Shown: positions 47,601 through 60,560, counted from the stretch's first letter. The stretch: DNA of 64,000 bases from Mytilisepta virgata (GCA_028015205.1 CM051513.1:50232341-50296340); one strand, 5' to 3'. A program made the numbers and translations. Notes: generated by a model not told the origin, from the sequence alone.

Positions 47601-50600
47601 AAAGCAAGTACCAATTTTAAAGTTCTTTTAAGGCTTGAACCTGTGATTTTCCTCACTCAACATGGTCCAGGTGAGCACTAACCAGGACACAGTTTTTTTT
47701 TTGTTGACAATATATTCCAATTAAGAAAAGTGAGGAAAATGCAAAAATTGGTTAAAATGAAAATCGTTCAACTTAGTTTACCATGTAAATACAATAAAAA
47801 TCAGATGCTGCTAAGAGACTGTTGCAAGATAACAAGCTTGGTAAAACACTATCCTATGATCATTTAGAAATGTAGTTTTATGTATACTTTGTTGTTCGTT
47901 AAATATGTTTTAGGATAATGTTCAGCAGTACTTCAACTAAATACGTACATCAGGACTTATGCTTGTATGTGCAGTTCTGTTTTGTACCAGTCTAGTAACA
48001 GTTCGACTTTAAGTGCTAATTCACTTAGTAATATACTCAAAAATAAAACTTTATTACTTACATTGACATTATTTTTGAGATGGGCTCTTTATTTCATTGT
48101 TCTAGCCCATGAATTCTAGGTGTAAAATAAGCACAATATCAATTCAATCTGTCATACAGTGAACTGAGAAGAAGTCGTTTGTATGTACTTCCCATAGGGT
48201 CGTATGTTAATTATGTGTTGTGGTGGCATCCATCTTGGATTTACGATTAGCATAAAAATTACTAACTTGGTAGAGGACCATCATATGATCATTCAGGCAA
48301 ATATTATGCATTCAATCTGTTTCTGAGAAGATCTTTTTTCCCCATTGGGTCCTGTGTTAACTATGTTCTGCACTGGCAGCCATCTTGGATTTCTGATTGG
48401 CATCAAAATTACAAATTTGGTACAGGACCTTCATACAATCATCCAGGCATATTATCAATTCAATCTGTCAAACCGTTTCGAAGAAGAAGTTGTCTGTATG
48501 TATTTCCCATAAGTTCCTATGTCCCACGGTGGCGGCCATCTTGGATTTCCAATCGGCACCAAAATTACAAATCTGGTAGAGGACCATCTAAGGAACATTC
48601 CAGTAAAGTAGAACTTCATTTAATCTTGTGGTTTCTGACAAGAAGATTTTTGAAATTTCAGCCAATCAGAACACATTATTGGGCCTGGCAGCCATGTTGA
48701 ATATTCGATCAGCACCAAAATTACAAATTTTGTAAAGGACCTTCACAGGAACATTGCTGCCAAGTTTGGTTCCATTTGGTTCAGTGGTTTTTTAGAAGAA
48801 GATTGAAATGTGAAAAGTTAACGGACGGACGACGGACGCAAAGTGATGGCAAAAGCTCACCCTGGCTTTTAGCCAGGTGAGCTAAAAAAGAGCTTGAAAT
48901 AATTTTTGTTATACATGTTGTAGCCCTTTAAAAACATTTTCTTTCTAGTTTATTATAAGATCTGTAAGAATACTTGGACAATTTTGCTTCCAATATTTTT
49001 GGACTGTGGATGATCATTTAATAAAGTGAAAATATATTTACTATGAAAAAAAAGATAATGTGGTATGATTGTAAATTGACAATTCTCCACCAGAGACTAC
49101 TGACATAGTAAGTTAGCAATTGAGGTCATGGTTAAAAGGTCATAAAATGTCAATGTAGGATGTACTTATAATCATTGTACACTTTGATTTATTGATTATG
49201 ATGCATTGAATATTAACTTTACATGTATTTATAGGCAATGTAGGATGCAATATTATTGCTGACCTGAGAAGGGTTATTGCAGAGGAAATAGGTGATAATG
49301 TTATTGACGAGCCCTTTCCAGGCGACATGTCATATGAGATTATGTCACCGCAACCACTCCCACCATTGTCTTCATTTACAGCTGAGTATAGAAATATCAT
49401 CACCATCATCGTCTTCATTTATTCCAAGTTTACAAATTTCATCACCACCAAATTCAGCTGCAGTTTCAACATTTTCAACTCCAAAATCCAAAAGCAGTAC
49501 CACATTTAACATTGATTCCATTGAAACTGTGGAAGATTATCAGGCATTCTTCCAACCAGACAAAAGCAAGGTAAAGATACAAAAAATCATAAAGGGTATC
49601 AAATACTTGTAATTAAATTTGTTTTTAGATAAATTTACACTTTTCAATAACGTTACAATAATTTAATTACCATACCTCTAATAATATCAGCATAATTATT
49701 TCAGTTCAAAAGTTTAATAAATGACTCAGATTTAAAAAGCAATTCATTTTTTCCAATTCATATTCAGAATAACCATTATAGATTTTTGTATAATTTTAAA
49801 TTAAAAGAATATGAAAAAGTTAAATCACAAAAATACTGAACTCCGAGGAAATTCAAAATGGAAAGTCCCATATCAAATGGCAAAATCAAAAGAATGGACA
49901 ACAACAGTCATATTCCTGACTTGGTACAGGCATTCTCTCATGTAGAAAATGGTGGATTGAACCTGGTTTTATAGCGCTAAACCTCTCGCTTGTATGACAG
50001 TTGCATCAAATTTGTTTATGCCATACTAGTACAAAATGTATATATATGGCATAAACAAAATAGCAAAATGATGATTTCAGTTTCATGCATGGAGATGGAT
50101 CATTTAAAAATTCTTGCAAGAAAGGAAATGTCATGAAATTCAGTTGTTACTTTCTTTATTTCAGACAACATTAGTTGATGGCCACTCCCTATATATTGAT
50201 ATCACCCAGTTGCAGGCCATAAAGAACAGGTCAAAGAAAAACCCAATTAGGATAGTAAGGGAACTACTATCTTACTACTTTACACCTGAGTACTTGGGTA
50301 ATCACTCAGCAACTGGGTCTAAGTCAACCAAGAAAGAACTACCACCAGCAATAATACACCCAATCAAAGGTATTTTAACTGTCCAATTTTGTGGTTATTA
50401 TTTTCCCATAATGAATCTTTTTTTTTTAAATTGGCATTATTTCTTATTGTACGTCTTATTGATTTTCAGTTCTAACCCACATCAAAACTTGGCACACACT
50501 CTTGAAAAACTGTTTTTCCAGATTATTCATTTTCTGTGTGTGACACTACATAGATTGACTCACTACTTACATACCTATTTTTCCATCAAAACAAAATGTA

Positions 50601-51020
50601 AAGTTAATTCAGGATTGACCATTATAATAATATATAAATACTTTCATCGTAGGTTATAAGGAAACACATAAATATAATGTGATTATTCAGATGATTTGAA
50701 GGTGTAAATGAAAGATATTTTGATGAGAGAACACACTTGTTGATATTTTACTGCACTATCCAATATCACATATACTAAAAGCATCAGTTATAATAAATAT
50801 ATATATAATGAAAAAAGGATTACTAGTATTATCAATAAAAAATATATAATTACAGAACATTGTTATACATGTAAACATAAAATGGGCAATTTTTTCTTAA
50901 AGTTCTTATACATATTTTTCAGTATATATGACAAAAAACTACAAGTTCGAGGAGACAAACCAGGTCACAAATAGGAAATGTTTGGACGTCACCAGGAAGT
51001 CGAACAAGCCCAAGCAATGA
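44679..51020 (+). CDS. BEN-domain protein gene, six exons (5' end not found)
   Basis: Probable nuclear DNA/chromatin-binding protein. The exons are 44679-45054, 46259-46534, 46920-47054, 49235-49570, 50165-50369 and 50923-51020. Exon 1 encodes VAKFRENGDDVLKALLSG, a Lys-rich patch (SKRKKKK) and KTLSKRKNPTVDPESP. Exon 2 is Gln-rich (PQQQQQFKPQ). Exon 3 has CQHCESNRN followed by a coiled coil (VIRLEEENDMLKKDL). Exon 4 is Ser/Pro-rich. Exons 5-6 form the BEN domain, from LVDGHSLYIDITQLQ, through PIRIVRELLSYYF and KELPPAIIHPIKG, to NRKCLDVTRKSNK and a TGA. Exons 2-3, 3-4, 4-5 and 5-6 join cleanly in phase. Exon 1 needs one-base corrections in A-rich runs (near 44800 and 45010-45050), and exon 4 needs one near 49382. 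So it is either a decaying gene or one carrying sequencing indels. No start codon was identified upstream. Confidence 0.72.
47295..48895. repeat. Large 'CTCACCTGG' repeat element in BEN intron 3
   Basis: It opens GAGGCTCTCAAGAGCCTG...GCTCACCTGG (47300-47333) and closes ACGGACGGACGACGGACGC...GGCTTTTAGCCAGGTGAGC (48820-48886), with a terminal hairpin GGCTTTTAGCC. Inside, about four 110-150-bp units repeat GGCGGCCATCTTGGATTTC, ACCAAAATTACAAATTTGGT and AGGACC. It is a dispersed mollusc-type element, related to 13.8-14.3, 28.2-28.6 and 62.8-62.9 kb. Confidence 0.65.
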
Positions 51021-51099
51021 AAATTATTATCCTATTCCGAGGAACATGAATAACATTAACATATATAAGTAAAGTCAAGAAATACCAAAGGGATATTCG

Positions 51100-52440
51100 A
51101 AGGAGAGAAAAATCGTGACAACTGACAAACTCCGGAGAACAACGAAGACAATACCAAAAGAATAGATGCACTACAATTAAAAACTAAAAACATATGAACA
51201 ACATAGTCCCCACCAAAAAACCGGGGGTAGACTCAGGTGCTCCGGAAGGGTAAGCAGTCCTTGCTTCCTGCAGGACACCCGCCATGCTGTCCATGTCAAA
51301 TCCGATATGAGGAAGGGATAATATCAATAGAACAAGTCCATTTTAATTTGGGAAACGGTTTTTTCATACCTGTCAAACAAGTCATGATGACGCCCATAAA
51401 ACTTTAATAAGGATGACTTCAGCTTAGGAGCAACGTACCCCTGTCTGATCAACTTTTCTGTCAGAAGCCGGGCTCTGTCCAGGAAGTCAATGTATATGTC
51501 ACAAGCTCTGGAATAACGTATGAGTTGTGAAATATTTACTCCATACGCCGGCGCTTCTGGAATATTGCCGCTCAAAAATGGGAAGTTGACGATTGGAAAG
51601 TCAAAGATAAGATGCAGACTTGGCAGTGTCTGTTGTATCCTTAATTTCATTGGGATAAATGAGATGTAAGAAATCCCAAAAACGTGAATTGTTGAGTGAT
51701 AAGACATCATCTATGTAGCGGAAGATGAAATTAAAGGTACGGGCTAATTTCTTCTGTTTTTCCTTAAAAAGCCCGTCAAGTAAGTCTGCCTCATATGAGT
51801 AAAGGAACAAGTCGGCCGGTAGTGGCGCACAATTAGTACCCATAGGAATGCCAATTGTCTGTTGGAAAACACGTCCACCAAATTGAACAAATATGTTGTC
51901 GATCAAAAATTCAATCATCAGGACAATTTCGTCCTCTGTATATTTTTTTGTTAGATTTAGAGTGGTTTTTAACAAAGTATGATTTATCTCTACCAATGAC
52001 AAGGTATGTGTATCTGTTGTTGCCATTTTTATTTTGAAAGCATCGATGGATTAGATCTTTCAACTTCTCCTTCAGTTGTGAATGAGGAATGGTGGTATAG
52101 AGGGTAGAGAAATCAAATGTTTTTATGCTGTTAGACTGAAATGGACCGAGATCGTAAAATATCCTTTAAGTCTTTGGAGTTCTTTAATATCCACATTTGA
52201 TTGATACCACTTCTTGAATAGCTTGTCTCACAATAACTTTGGAGGCCCGTTTTGACAGCTGTTAAAATAGAAGTTGAGACAATGGTTTGGTGGAACACTT
52301 GGCAGATCCAGCTATAAAGCGTTGATTGTATGGACAATTATGTAACTTGGGTATCCAATACAAGGTAGGAAGATCACAATCATCATCTTTGATGGAAATA
52401 CCAAATACGACAAGACTGATCTATGATTGTTGGATATTTC
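51100..52440 (-). mobile_element. Penelope-like retroelement fragment
   Basis: Minus strand. From 52440: SVLS, then DLPTLYWIPKLH, TAVKTGLQSYCETSY, TFDFSTLYTTIPH (first catalytic block), QQTIGIPMGTNCAPL, FRYIDDVLSLNNSRF (catalytic Asp-Asp), KSASYL, then in another frame APAYGVNISQLIRYSRA and FYGRHHDLFDRY. These are reverse-transcriptase motifs of the Penelope-like type. Frameshifts lie near 51600, 51990 and 52140. The 3' untranslated part shares AGGTGCTCCGGAAGGGTAAG (reversed) with the copy at 27.2-28.2 kb. No endonuclease domain is seen. Confidence 0.8.
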
Positions 52441-52442
52441 TT

Positions 52443-55400
52443 CCTTTGATTGGTTGATTGAATATTGTTTAACGCCACGTCGAAACAAATGGTCATATCG
52501 TGGCGAAAACTGATTTTCTTTTAAAACAAATCAAGTAAGACCAGACTTGATAAAACAAAATGCATATTAACAAGTAAAACAGAAAATAATAAAAATAGAG
52601 CTAAATAATAAAATTCCTCAAAAATCTTATATATATAATTACAGTTTTAGCTTTTGAAACAAAGAAATATACATTATCACAGTCAAAAACAATATCAACA
52701 ATAAGATTAAACAAATATACTTGAAATATTACGAACATATTAAATTAGTGATGTGGACTATATTCTAGAATATAGCCCAACATCCCTCAAATATTTTAAA
52801 AGACGGTCGCCAGCGACCTTTGTAAACAAGTCTTTAATATTGTCGACTGTGTAATACCGACTAATGATGTCGGATTTATCTACACAGTCTATTAAAAGGT
52901 GTTTGACAGTGTGTCGGCATTGGCAAGGGATACACTCAGGAGGCGGCTCATTTTCTAAAATAAAAGAATGAGTCGTCCTGGTGTGGCCAATGCGACATCT
53001 AGTTAAAACAACTTGTTCTCTCCGGCTTCTGCCGAAGAAACAAATATTTGTGCCAACAGTTGGCTCAATAGCATGCAATTTGTTGTCTGTAAGCAGATCC
53101 CACTGGGACTGCCACAGACGTAAAACATATTGATAAATCAAAGGTTTAAAATCAGTATAAGGCACTGACATATTAGTAACTGGTTCATCGAAAGCATCCT
53201 TCGCTATACTATCTACGACTGTTTCCTCGGATACCAATATGACTTGGTATCCACATAAAAACTATTTCTTTGCCCATTTGAACAAGTCTTTTATAAAATT
53301 CAATAATGTGGGCAATTAAAGGGTTTTCATATTTCTGACCTTCTATAGCCAATAAACATGAAAGAGAATCTGAGCAAATAAAGAATTTTAGTTTATCAGA
53401 CGTTCTGACAAATTTTAAAGCAAGAGTGATGGCTCTAGCTTCTGCAGTAAATATTGAACTGGAAGATGGAAGACGGAGAGTTACTGCCAGCTGCCCATGG
53501 ACTGCTGCAGCAGCCACTTTGTCACCGTCCTTGGATCCATCAGTATAAATTGAGTCATGAAATGCAAACTTTGATTTTATTTCAGCAAAAAGTTGCTGAA
53601 GTATAATTGGGTTAGTTTCCGACTTTTTATGTTCTCTGATGTCAAAAATAAATGTGGGTTTGGGTACAAGCCAAGGCGGCGACTGAGGTATACTAATAGG
53701 GGCTATTTCAACAAGGTTGATGTTGGAACCAGAAATGTGTGGTTTCATCCGGATACCAAAAGGAGGAATTTTGTTTTCATGCTGTTCAAATATATCCTCA
53801 TAGAGAGGGTTGAAAACACAGTCGTAGGCAGGATTTGAAGGATAGGCTTTCAGCTTTGTTAAATAATGTAGACCAAGTTTTATTCTACGGTTGTAAAGAG
53901 ACGGCTCGTTCGCCTCTATATATAAACTTTCTACGGGAGATATTCTGAACGCTCCCAAGGCCAAACGTAGGCCTTGGTGGTGAACAGTATCTAGAATTTT
54001 TATATAGGATTTGCGAGCAGATCCATAAATAATAGAACCATAGTCAAGTTTCGATCTCACTAAAGATCTATATAAATTTAACAAAATGCTTTTATCAGCG
54101 CCCCAGTCAGTGCTGGAAACAACTTTTAAAATGTCCAATGCTTTCAAGCATTTAGCTTTCAGCATTTTGATATGGGGTAAAAAGGTGAGTTTATTATCAA
54201 ACAGAATTCCAAGGAATTTAGTTTCTTTCACTTTAATGGGTGCATTGTACAGCTTTAGTTCAGGGTCTAAATGCAGTTTTCGTTTGTTACAAAAATGCAT
54301 ACAGATGGTTTTCGAGTTGTAAATTTAAAACCATTTTCTGTGGCCCACTTTTCAATTTTATTTAAAGATAACTGTTGTCTTTCTATGTTGTTCATATGTT
54401 TACCTCTATAACATATAAGAAAATTATCAACATAAAGTGAGCCTTCAACATTATTTTGTAATGTTTTAGCCAAACTATTTATTTTAATACTGAATAGAGT
54501 AACAGAGAGGATACTTCCCTAAAGGACACCCATCTCTTGTTCATAAGGGTCAGACATGGTTGTATTTACCTTGACCTTGAACTGTCTGTCTGATAAGAAA
54601 TTATCAATAAAGGTAGGTAACCTACCTTTCAACCCCATATCATTCAAGTCTGTTAAAATTCCATATTTCCAAGCGGTGTCGTATGCTTTTTCAAGGTCGA
54701 AAAAGACCGACACCACATGTTCACCTTTAGCAAACCCATTGCGTATGAAAGACTCGAAGCGAACAAGATGATCTAACGTGCTTCTGCCCTGCCGGAATCT
54801 ACACTGTACATTGGACAGGAGACCATTGGTCTCTAGGAACCAGACAAGGCGGTCGTTGATCATCCGTTCCATAGTCTTGCATACGCAACTTGTGAGGGCA
54901 ATTGGCCGATAATTCGAAGATTCAAAATGATCCTTCCCAGGTTTTGGAATAGGGACAACTGTGGCCAGCTTCCACAAAGGGGGCAAGTCACCAGTTTCCC
55001 AAATGTTATTTAGTATATCTAAAAGCGTCTGTAATGATGTATCAGGAAGATGTTTAAGAAGCTTATAATGTATGTCATCAGGACCACAAGCTGTATCATG
55101 AGCTTTTGCCAAAGAATTGTTTAGTTCATCCATAGAGAAAGGGCGGTTGTAGTCTTCTGAATTGTTTGATCGAAACTTAAGTTTGGTTTTTTCGGTTTGG
55201 GTTTTTATACGTTGAAATTCCGGAGAGTAATTTGTAGAAGAAGAGTTTTTCGAAAAAGTTTCTCCAAGTTTTTGGGAGATATCATTTTCTGACGTTAATA
55301 GAGTCTGACCATCTTTCAGATGGTGAAGATTGGCTTTCTTGTTTTTTCCATTTATTTTTTGTATAAAATTCCAAACTTTGTTCATAGGAGTATGAGAGTT

Positions 55401-55478
55401 TATTTTTGAGACAAAATTTTGCCAAGACTTTCGTCTCTTTTGTTTAAATATTCGACGTGCTTTCGCACGGAATATTCG
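52443..55478 (-). mobile_element. Non-LTR retrotransposon copy C, 5'-truncated
   Basis: Same family as copies A and B, cut off in the linker before the RT (IFRAKARRIFKQKRRKSW near 55450). The RT is nearly complete: ACGPDDIHYKLL, NYRPIALTS, RFRQGRSTLDHLVRF, FFDLEKAYDTAW, and SLYVDNFLICY. The last has Asn where YVDD needs its second Asp. At MGVL a TAG replaces the Gln of the PQGSILS motif. Frameshifts lie near 54290 and 53222; the latter is a GT loss compared with copies A and B, in RGNTVVDS. RNase H motifs YTDGSKDGDK, TAEARA, SDSLSCL and WIPSHIGIRG are present. The 3' UTR runs about 300 bp and ends GTTAAACAATATTCAATCAACC. Confidence 0.88.
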
Positions 55479-55726
55479 GAAATTATTTAAATTATCCTGG
55501 GTTGGATGCAGTGAAACCAGAAAACATTCTTATGTGGCTAACTGGATCAACCCACATACCAGCAGCTGGATTCCATAAACAGATTGACGTTCTGTTTGGG
55601 GATGCAATCTCTATAAATACATGTGCATTGTGTAACACTTTGAAATTGAGTGATATGACAATGGAACAGGCTGTTGAACATTATACTGAATATTTGATCA
55701 ATAGTCAAACTTTTACTGTGGAGTAA
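55479..55726 (+). pseudogene. Orphan last exon of a HECT-type E3 ligase
   Basis: The frame YPGLDAVKPENILMWLTGST, HIPAAGF, INTCALCNTLKLS, then a C-terminus ending TVE and TAA at 55724-55726. This is the layout of the HECT C-lobe: (F/W)xTGS, PxxGF, then the catalytic Cys in an NTC/STC-xxx-LxL motif. The ligase loads ubiquitin on that Cys. The sequence begins abruptly at the 5' end of non-LTR copy C, and no upstream exons are seen between the BEN gene and here. It is therefore likely a gene remnant separated from its body, unless its upstream exons lie far away. Confidence 0.6.
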
Positions 55727-55884
55727 TTAAATTCAAGTAGGGGCTTTCTGATTATAACCAATATTATTATGTCGACTGTGTCCTCTGTGTCAGTTTTTTT
55801 TATACAAAGCATAGATTTTTGAGCTGAAAATAGGTTTCTAGCACTAACTTCTGTAAACCTTTAGGTGTAAAGAAAACACCTCAT

Positions 55885-56230
55885 GTCCGTGATAGATCAA
55901 GGTAAAGTATAATGTCAGTAACAGATCGTGGTCAAGTGTAATGTCAATAACAGGTAATGGTCAAGTGTAATGAAAGAAACAGTTCACGGTTAAGTGTAAT
56001 GTCAGTTACAGGCCATGGTGGAGTGTAATGTCAGTATCATATGGTCGAGTGTAATGTCAGTAACATATAATGGTCAAGTGTAATGGCAGTAACACATTAT
56101 GGTCATGTGTAATTTCGGTTACATATCATGGTTGTGTATTGTCAGTAACATATCATGGTCGAGTGTAATGGGAGTAGCAGTTCATGGTTAAGTGTAATGT
56201 CAGTAACATATGGTCAAGTGTACTGTCATC
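55885..56230. repeat. About 30-bp minisatellite
   Basis: About eleven diverged units of the type GTCAGTAACATATCATGGTCAAGTGTAAT. Unit length varies from about 24 to 32 bp. It lies 160 bp after the HECT stop codon. Confidence 0.85.
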
Positions 56231-56485
56231 AGTTTTTTTTTAATCTGTTGGTCCTGCCAATTCGACCACCATAATTTTATAAAGTACAATGAATTGTCTG
56301 CCATGTGAACAGTCTTAATTCCTTACTAAAATGGAGATACCTGGATAGCAAAGACTATGGTTTGCAAATTTTTTGCAGTCAGTCATAATATGTAAAGTTG
56401 TTGTTGTTTATGTATAAATTTCATCTGGCGCAGCATACACCATCTGGTTTTATTGTTTCTTAATTTTATTATAAATCCATGTGCG

Positions 56486-56486
<1 letters not shown>

Positions 56487-56523
<37 letters not shown>
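56487..56523. repeat. (TA)n microsatellite
   Basis: Uninterrupted TA dinucleotides over about 37 bp. Confidence 0.95.
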
Positions 56524-56528
<5 letters not shown>

Positions 56529-57249
56529 TCCATGTACTGTCCTATAGTCTACATACATACATGTGCTGCATTCCCATTTTAGTGTGGCTTTATGCTTTAT
56601 TTACAATTTATTATAATTAAGTGCTATAAAATATTAATACTTTTTATAACCTGCTGCTTTAGTTTTAGTTTGCTGCTATACATATTTATTATAGCAAATG
56701 TTTTTTTGTTCAGATCTAGGATAGTAAAAACTGTCAAAACATCCAGTGCAATACCAGCTAACTTGCTGCCAAATTTCATGAAGATATCTTTTATCAGCAA
56801 AAAGTTGGATTCTAAAAATATTCCAGATTTGTCAGGAGTTTGTTGCTTTTATGCTTGACATCAATTAAAGCTGAATTTTCAATGTTTTGTAAAAATTGTA
56901 ATGATGAACCCATGCTAATAAAGGTAGTTCATAATCATACTTCAATACCAGATTTTGTAGATTATTGATTTGTGTTATCATTGGGCAAATATCATTTAAA
57001 TATAGATGCATTGTGAAGAGAGGTATGTGCCAAAAGTTCATATTGGAAAAAATCATTTAATATCTTGCCATTTTTGTTTTTATTTTGTATTTTTCCCCCA
57101 TTATATGTCTGTTAATATATCATTTATGATTAAACTTTTGCATGTTAGCATGTAAAATTTATTTCAGATTATGTAGTGTTTGTATTGAAATATATAATGT
57201 AATTTCAGTTCGAAAACTCCTGAGAGCTTAGGTTCTTTGCAGACTCTTA

Positions 57250-59030
57250 ATAAAGATTATCCATCTACCTATCTATCTTTGTCTTTGGCATTAGATGTTT
57301 TATTTTCCCTGCTTTAATTTTAGAAATAAAATGACTGATTCTTGTTTAATTTGGATAAAAGGTCACTTGCCACTAGAGACGGATTCCTATTTAAAATGGG
57401 TGCTGGCTTAGTTGAAACAGATTCAACACATGTGCAAAATTACTTCATACCATACATATTCCTTTGAAGGGAAACTGTCAAGAAAAATGAAGTCACTATT
57501 TAGATGACAACCATAATCATGAAAATTTCATCGATCACACGCTTAAAAAAATGGTGTCTCATTATGGATTTCTGAAAAATCAAACCCAATCAGGTTTTTA
57601 AACATGCTATGCCTTTATTTAAAGTCATATGAAACGCCGTGTTGAAAAAAAACTAAATGGTTAGTTAATAGTATTAAACTAATTCATATGCTTGTTTTAG
57701 TGAAAAGTCTTATGTTTGATTTAAAACTTCATGACATGTATGGCTTCTGAATTATTATATTCCACTGTGTAATTGTTGCAAAGAATCACCGACTGCTTTT
57801 CCGTATGCATGATATACAACAGCCGCAACTGCGCAAGTAAAAAGAAAATGTAAACAAACGAAGCCTACGTTAGGAAAGATATTTTTATTGATCAATGATG
57901 AAAGAAAACTTTTTATACACAATCATTATAAAACTGTTACAAGGTTTAATTAAACATGAACGCACAGAAAATATTTAAAAAACAAATGAATAAACACAGC
58001 CCAATTATCACACAATTCACGTCAGACAAGCATGCTTTTGTTGATTGTTCATCAATGTAAACGTGCCGAAGAACATCGGAAGCTCAACTTGAAAATAAAT
58101 TAGCAGACATGGTTTCCATTACAAATCAACAAACGCATTGTTTTGTTTGTAAATTACACATTATAGATTCATTATAAAAGGTTAAAACGTGCGCAAAGGT
58201 CTTAGTATATGTGCATGTATTGGATGAATAATTTAGTGAACATATCTTTTACCACCAACTCGTTTTATATGACTAAGTTTGAATGAAATCTTTCCAGTGG
58301 ATGGAAGCATTAGCTAGGCGACAACATACTAACTTTGAGTCAAAAACTATTTGTAGCTTTGGGTATAATAAACCATATGATCTGTAGATCTAGCCTTCCT
58401 ATTTGACACTTGGAAACGGGTATTTGGAAAATGCCAAAATTTCAACGATATACCACCAAGATATAATAAATTTATTTATTTAGTGGTCACCAAGTCATAA
58501 AAAGGAAACCCATACTTGGCAGTGTGCTCTGAAAGGCCCAAATATAAATGAGTAATTGCTTTTTGTAAGGCTTAAATCACCAATAAGTGATTGTAGGTAA
58601 AAGTCAACATTTTTTATCATGATCAGCCATTAAGAGGACTGCAAATCTGTCTTCAATGCAAAATTTCAGAAAGTGTATTGATTAACAGATTACACCAACA
58701 ATATAAACATGAGAAGATGTGGTATAATTGATAATGAGAACAAGGCATGATGTTTTTTTTCGCCTCTGGGAAAACGCCACCTAGCCAGGCACACAATGTC
58801 AAATGAACAAACGCATATATGCCCAGCATTAATTTTCTATGTTCCCTCACCTTTGCAGACTTGGAAAGTGTCTAAAAACAGTGAATCAAATATCAATAAC
58901 TTGATGGATTAGTAGAAATTTACATATCCAATTTGTAATCAAATAATTTGCATGTGTCTATCATTTGGATCACTGCATAGGGTATTCAACTGTATGCAAT
59001 ATAGAAAAAAAATATATTTATTATAATATA
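57250..59030. other. No gene recognised; possible poly(A) site at start
   Basis: CTTAATAAAGATT at about 57247-57259 is a plausible poly(A) signal for a plus-strand transcript from the HECT exon. Beyond it the DNA is AT-rich, with a few short frames and no domain or clear repeat. Confidence 0.35.
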
Positions 59031-59033
59031 ATT

Positions 59034-59436
59034 AGCTTTGTTGCACTGATTCCAAATATGCCACTACATCTATAAACATATAAATACCATGCACTAAGTT
59101 TTTATAGTTTTCAACAGGATTCATAATTGCTGTCAAATGTTCCATCTGTTGGTCATTTAATGGACAGTGTATTGTTTGTACATTACTATCATCATCTTCA
59201 GTTGTGTTATCTTCGTTATCATCTCCTAATTCTTCAATTCCATAATCACAATAATCGTTTGGTCCAAATCATTCTAATTCCTCAGCGTCACCAGCCTGTA
59301 GCATTAGGTCAGATATCGATACACAACCAGAATGCATGTTCCTCAAAACACCTTGGATGAAGATTTGGTATGAAGTCCTACTGTTTTCAGTGGATAATCC
59401 ATGACTAATGTACTGTAGTTGTTCATGGTTTAGTGA
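59034..59436 (-). pseudogene. Coding-like remnant, family unknown
   Basis: Minus-strand frame with EQLQYISHGLSTENSRTSYQ, GVLRNMHSGC, MLQAGDAEELE, then an in-frame TGA at about 59271. It continues with an acidic stretch (EELGDDNEDNTTEDDDS), then QMEHLTAIMNPVENY and FIDVVAYLESVQQS to a TAA near 59034. Upstream of a TAG at about 59437 the same frame has a Cys-rich piece (IHTCPNCSAF). The amino-acid make-up is protein-like throughout; two stops make it a decayed gene or exon set. I do not recognise the family. Confidence 0.4.
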
Positions 59437-59579
59437 CTAAACGAACGCTGAACAGTTGGGGCAAGTATGGATACAATATTCAAGCTTTTTAATGTGATTA
59501 AATATTTGACACGTCATATGTTTTTGATACACAATGAATGTGGCCAAAGAACTAAAACAAGCTGAAATTGGACATTTAC

Positions 59580-60125
59580 CTATTTTGGTCCAATATCTAA
59601 AATCTAAATACGTTAGATTCAGCAATAAAAAAATAACCACAGAATTCAATTTTTGTTGAAATCAAAAAGGTTTAATTTTGGACCCTTTGGATCTCAACGT
59701 GGACCAAAATCTAAAATCTAAATCCAGTTAGATTCAACATTTCAAAATATCCAATTCATTCAATTTTTGATAATATCAAACAAAGTTTAATTTGGACCAA
59801 CTTGAAAACTGGGCCAAAAATTAAAAATCTAAATACATGTTTAGATTCAGCATACCAAAGAAGCCCAAGAAATTAATTTTTGTTTAAATCAAAGTAAGTT
59901 TAACTTTGGACCTTAATATGGACTAATTTGAAAACGGGGTCCAAAATAAAAAAAAAATCCAAATACACGGTTAGATTCAGCATATCATAGAACAACAAAT
60001 ATTCAGTTTTTGATGAATTAAAAAAAATAAAAGATAACCCTTTGGCCGTCAACGTGGACCAGTTTCAAACGGGGCCCGCTATCCAAATTAAATACACGGT
60101 AAGAACCCCAAAATTTCAAGTCTGA
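59580..60125. repeat. About 125-bp tandem repeat (five units)
   Basis: The units contain TTTGGACC, AACGTGGACC, CTAAATACACGGTTAGATTCAGCAT, and ATTCAATTTTTGATGAAATCAAA-like stretches. They are diverged and have no coding frame. Confidence 0.75.
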
Positions 60126-60279
60126 ATTAATCCCCATTGAAAATGGTTAACAGATTTGTATTTATTTTTAATTTAAGATTTCTTGTTGTTGTGCAATACT
60201 GAGTTAATCAGTTTTCAGACTATATATATACTTATTTACAAACCCTTTTTATTTAATCCAACTGAAAATCCTTGCCTCC

Positions 60280-60560
60280 CCCCCCCTTTTCCCCTAATTC
60301 CTAAACATTTTGAGCCATAACCCCCAAAGTCAATCCCTTTGTGGTATGGAACCTTGTGGTACAATTTTGTATAGATCCATACATGCACAAGTTATTGTCC
60401 TGAAAATAGAAAAATGTTTGTTTTTGGTCCCTTATTCCTTAACAGTTGGGACCATAACTTCAAAAATCGAACTTAACCTTCCTTTTGTGGTATGGAACAT
60501 TGTGATAAAATTTCACAGAAATCAATTTACTTATACTCCAGTTATTGTCTGGAAACCAAA
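60280..60560. repeat. Two units of the 34-kb tandem repeat family
   Basis: CCCTAATTCCTAAACATTTTGAGCC, GTGGTACAATTTTGTATAGATCC and AAAAATGTTTGTTTTTGGTCCC match the array at 33965-34545. Confidence 0.7.
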
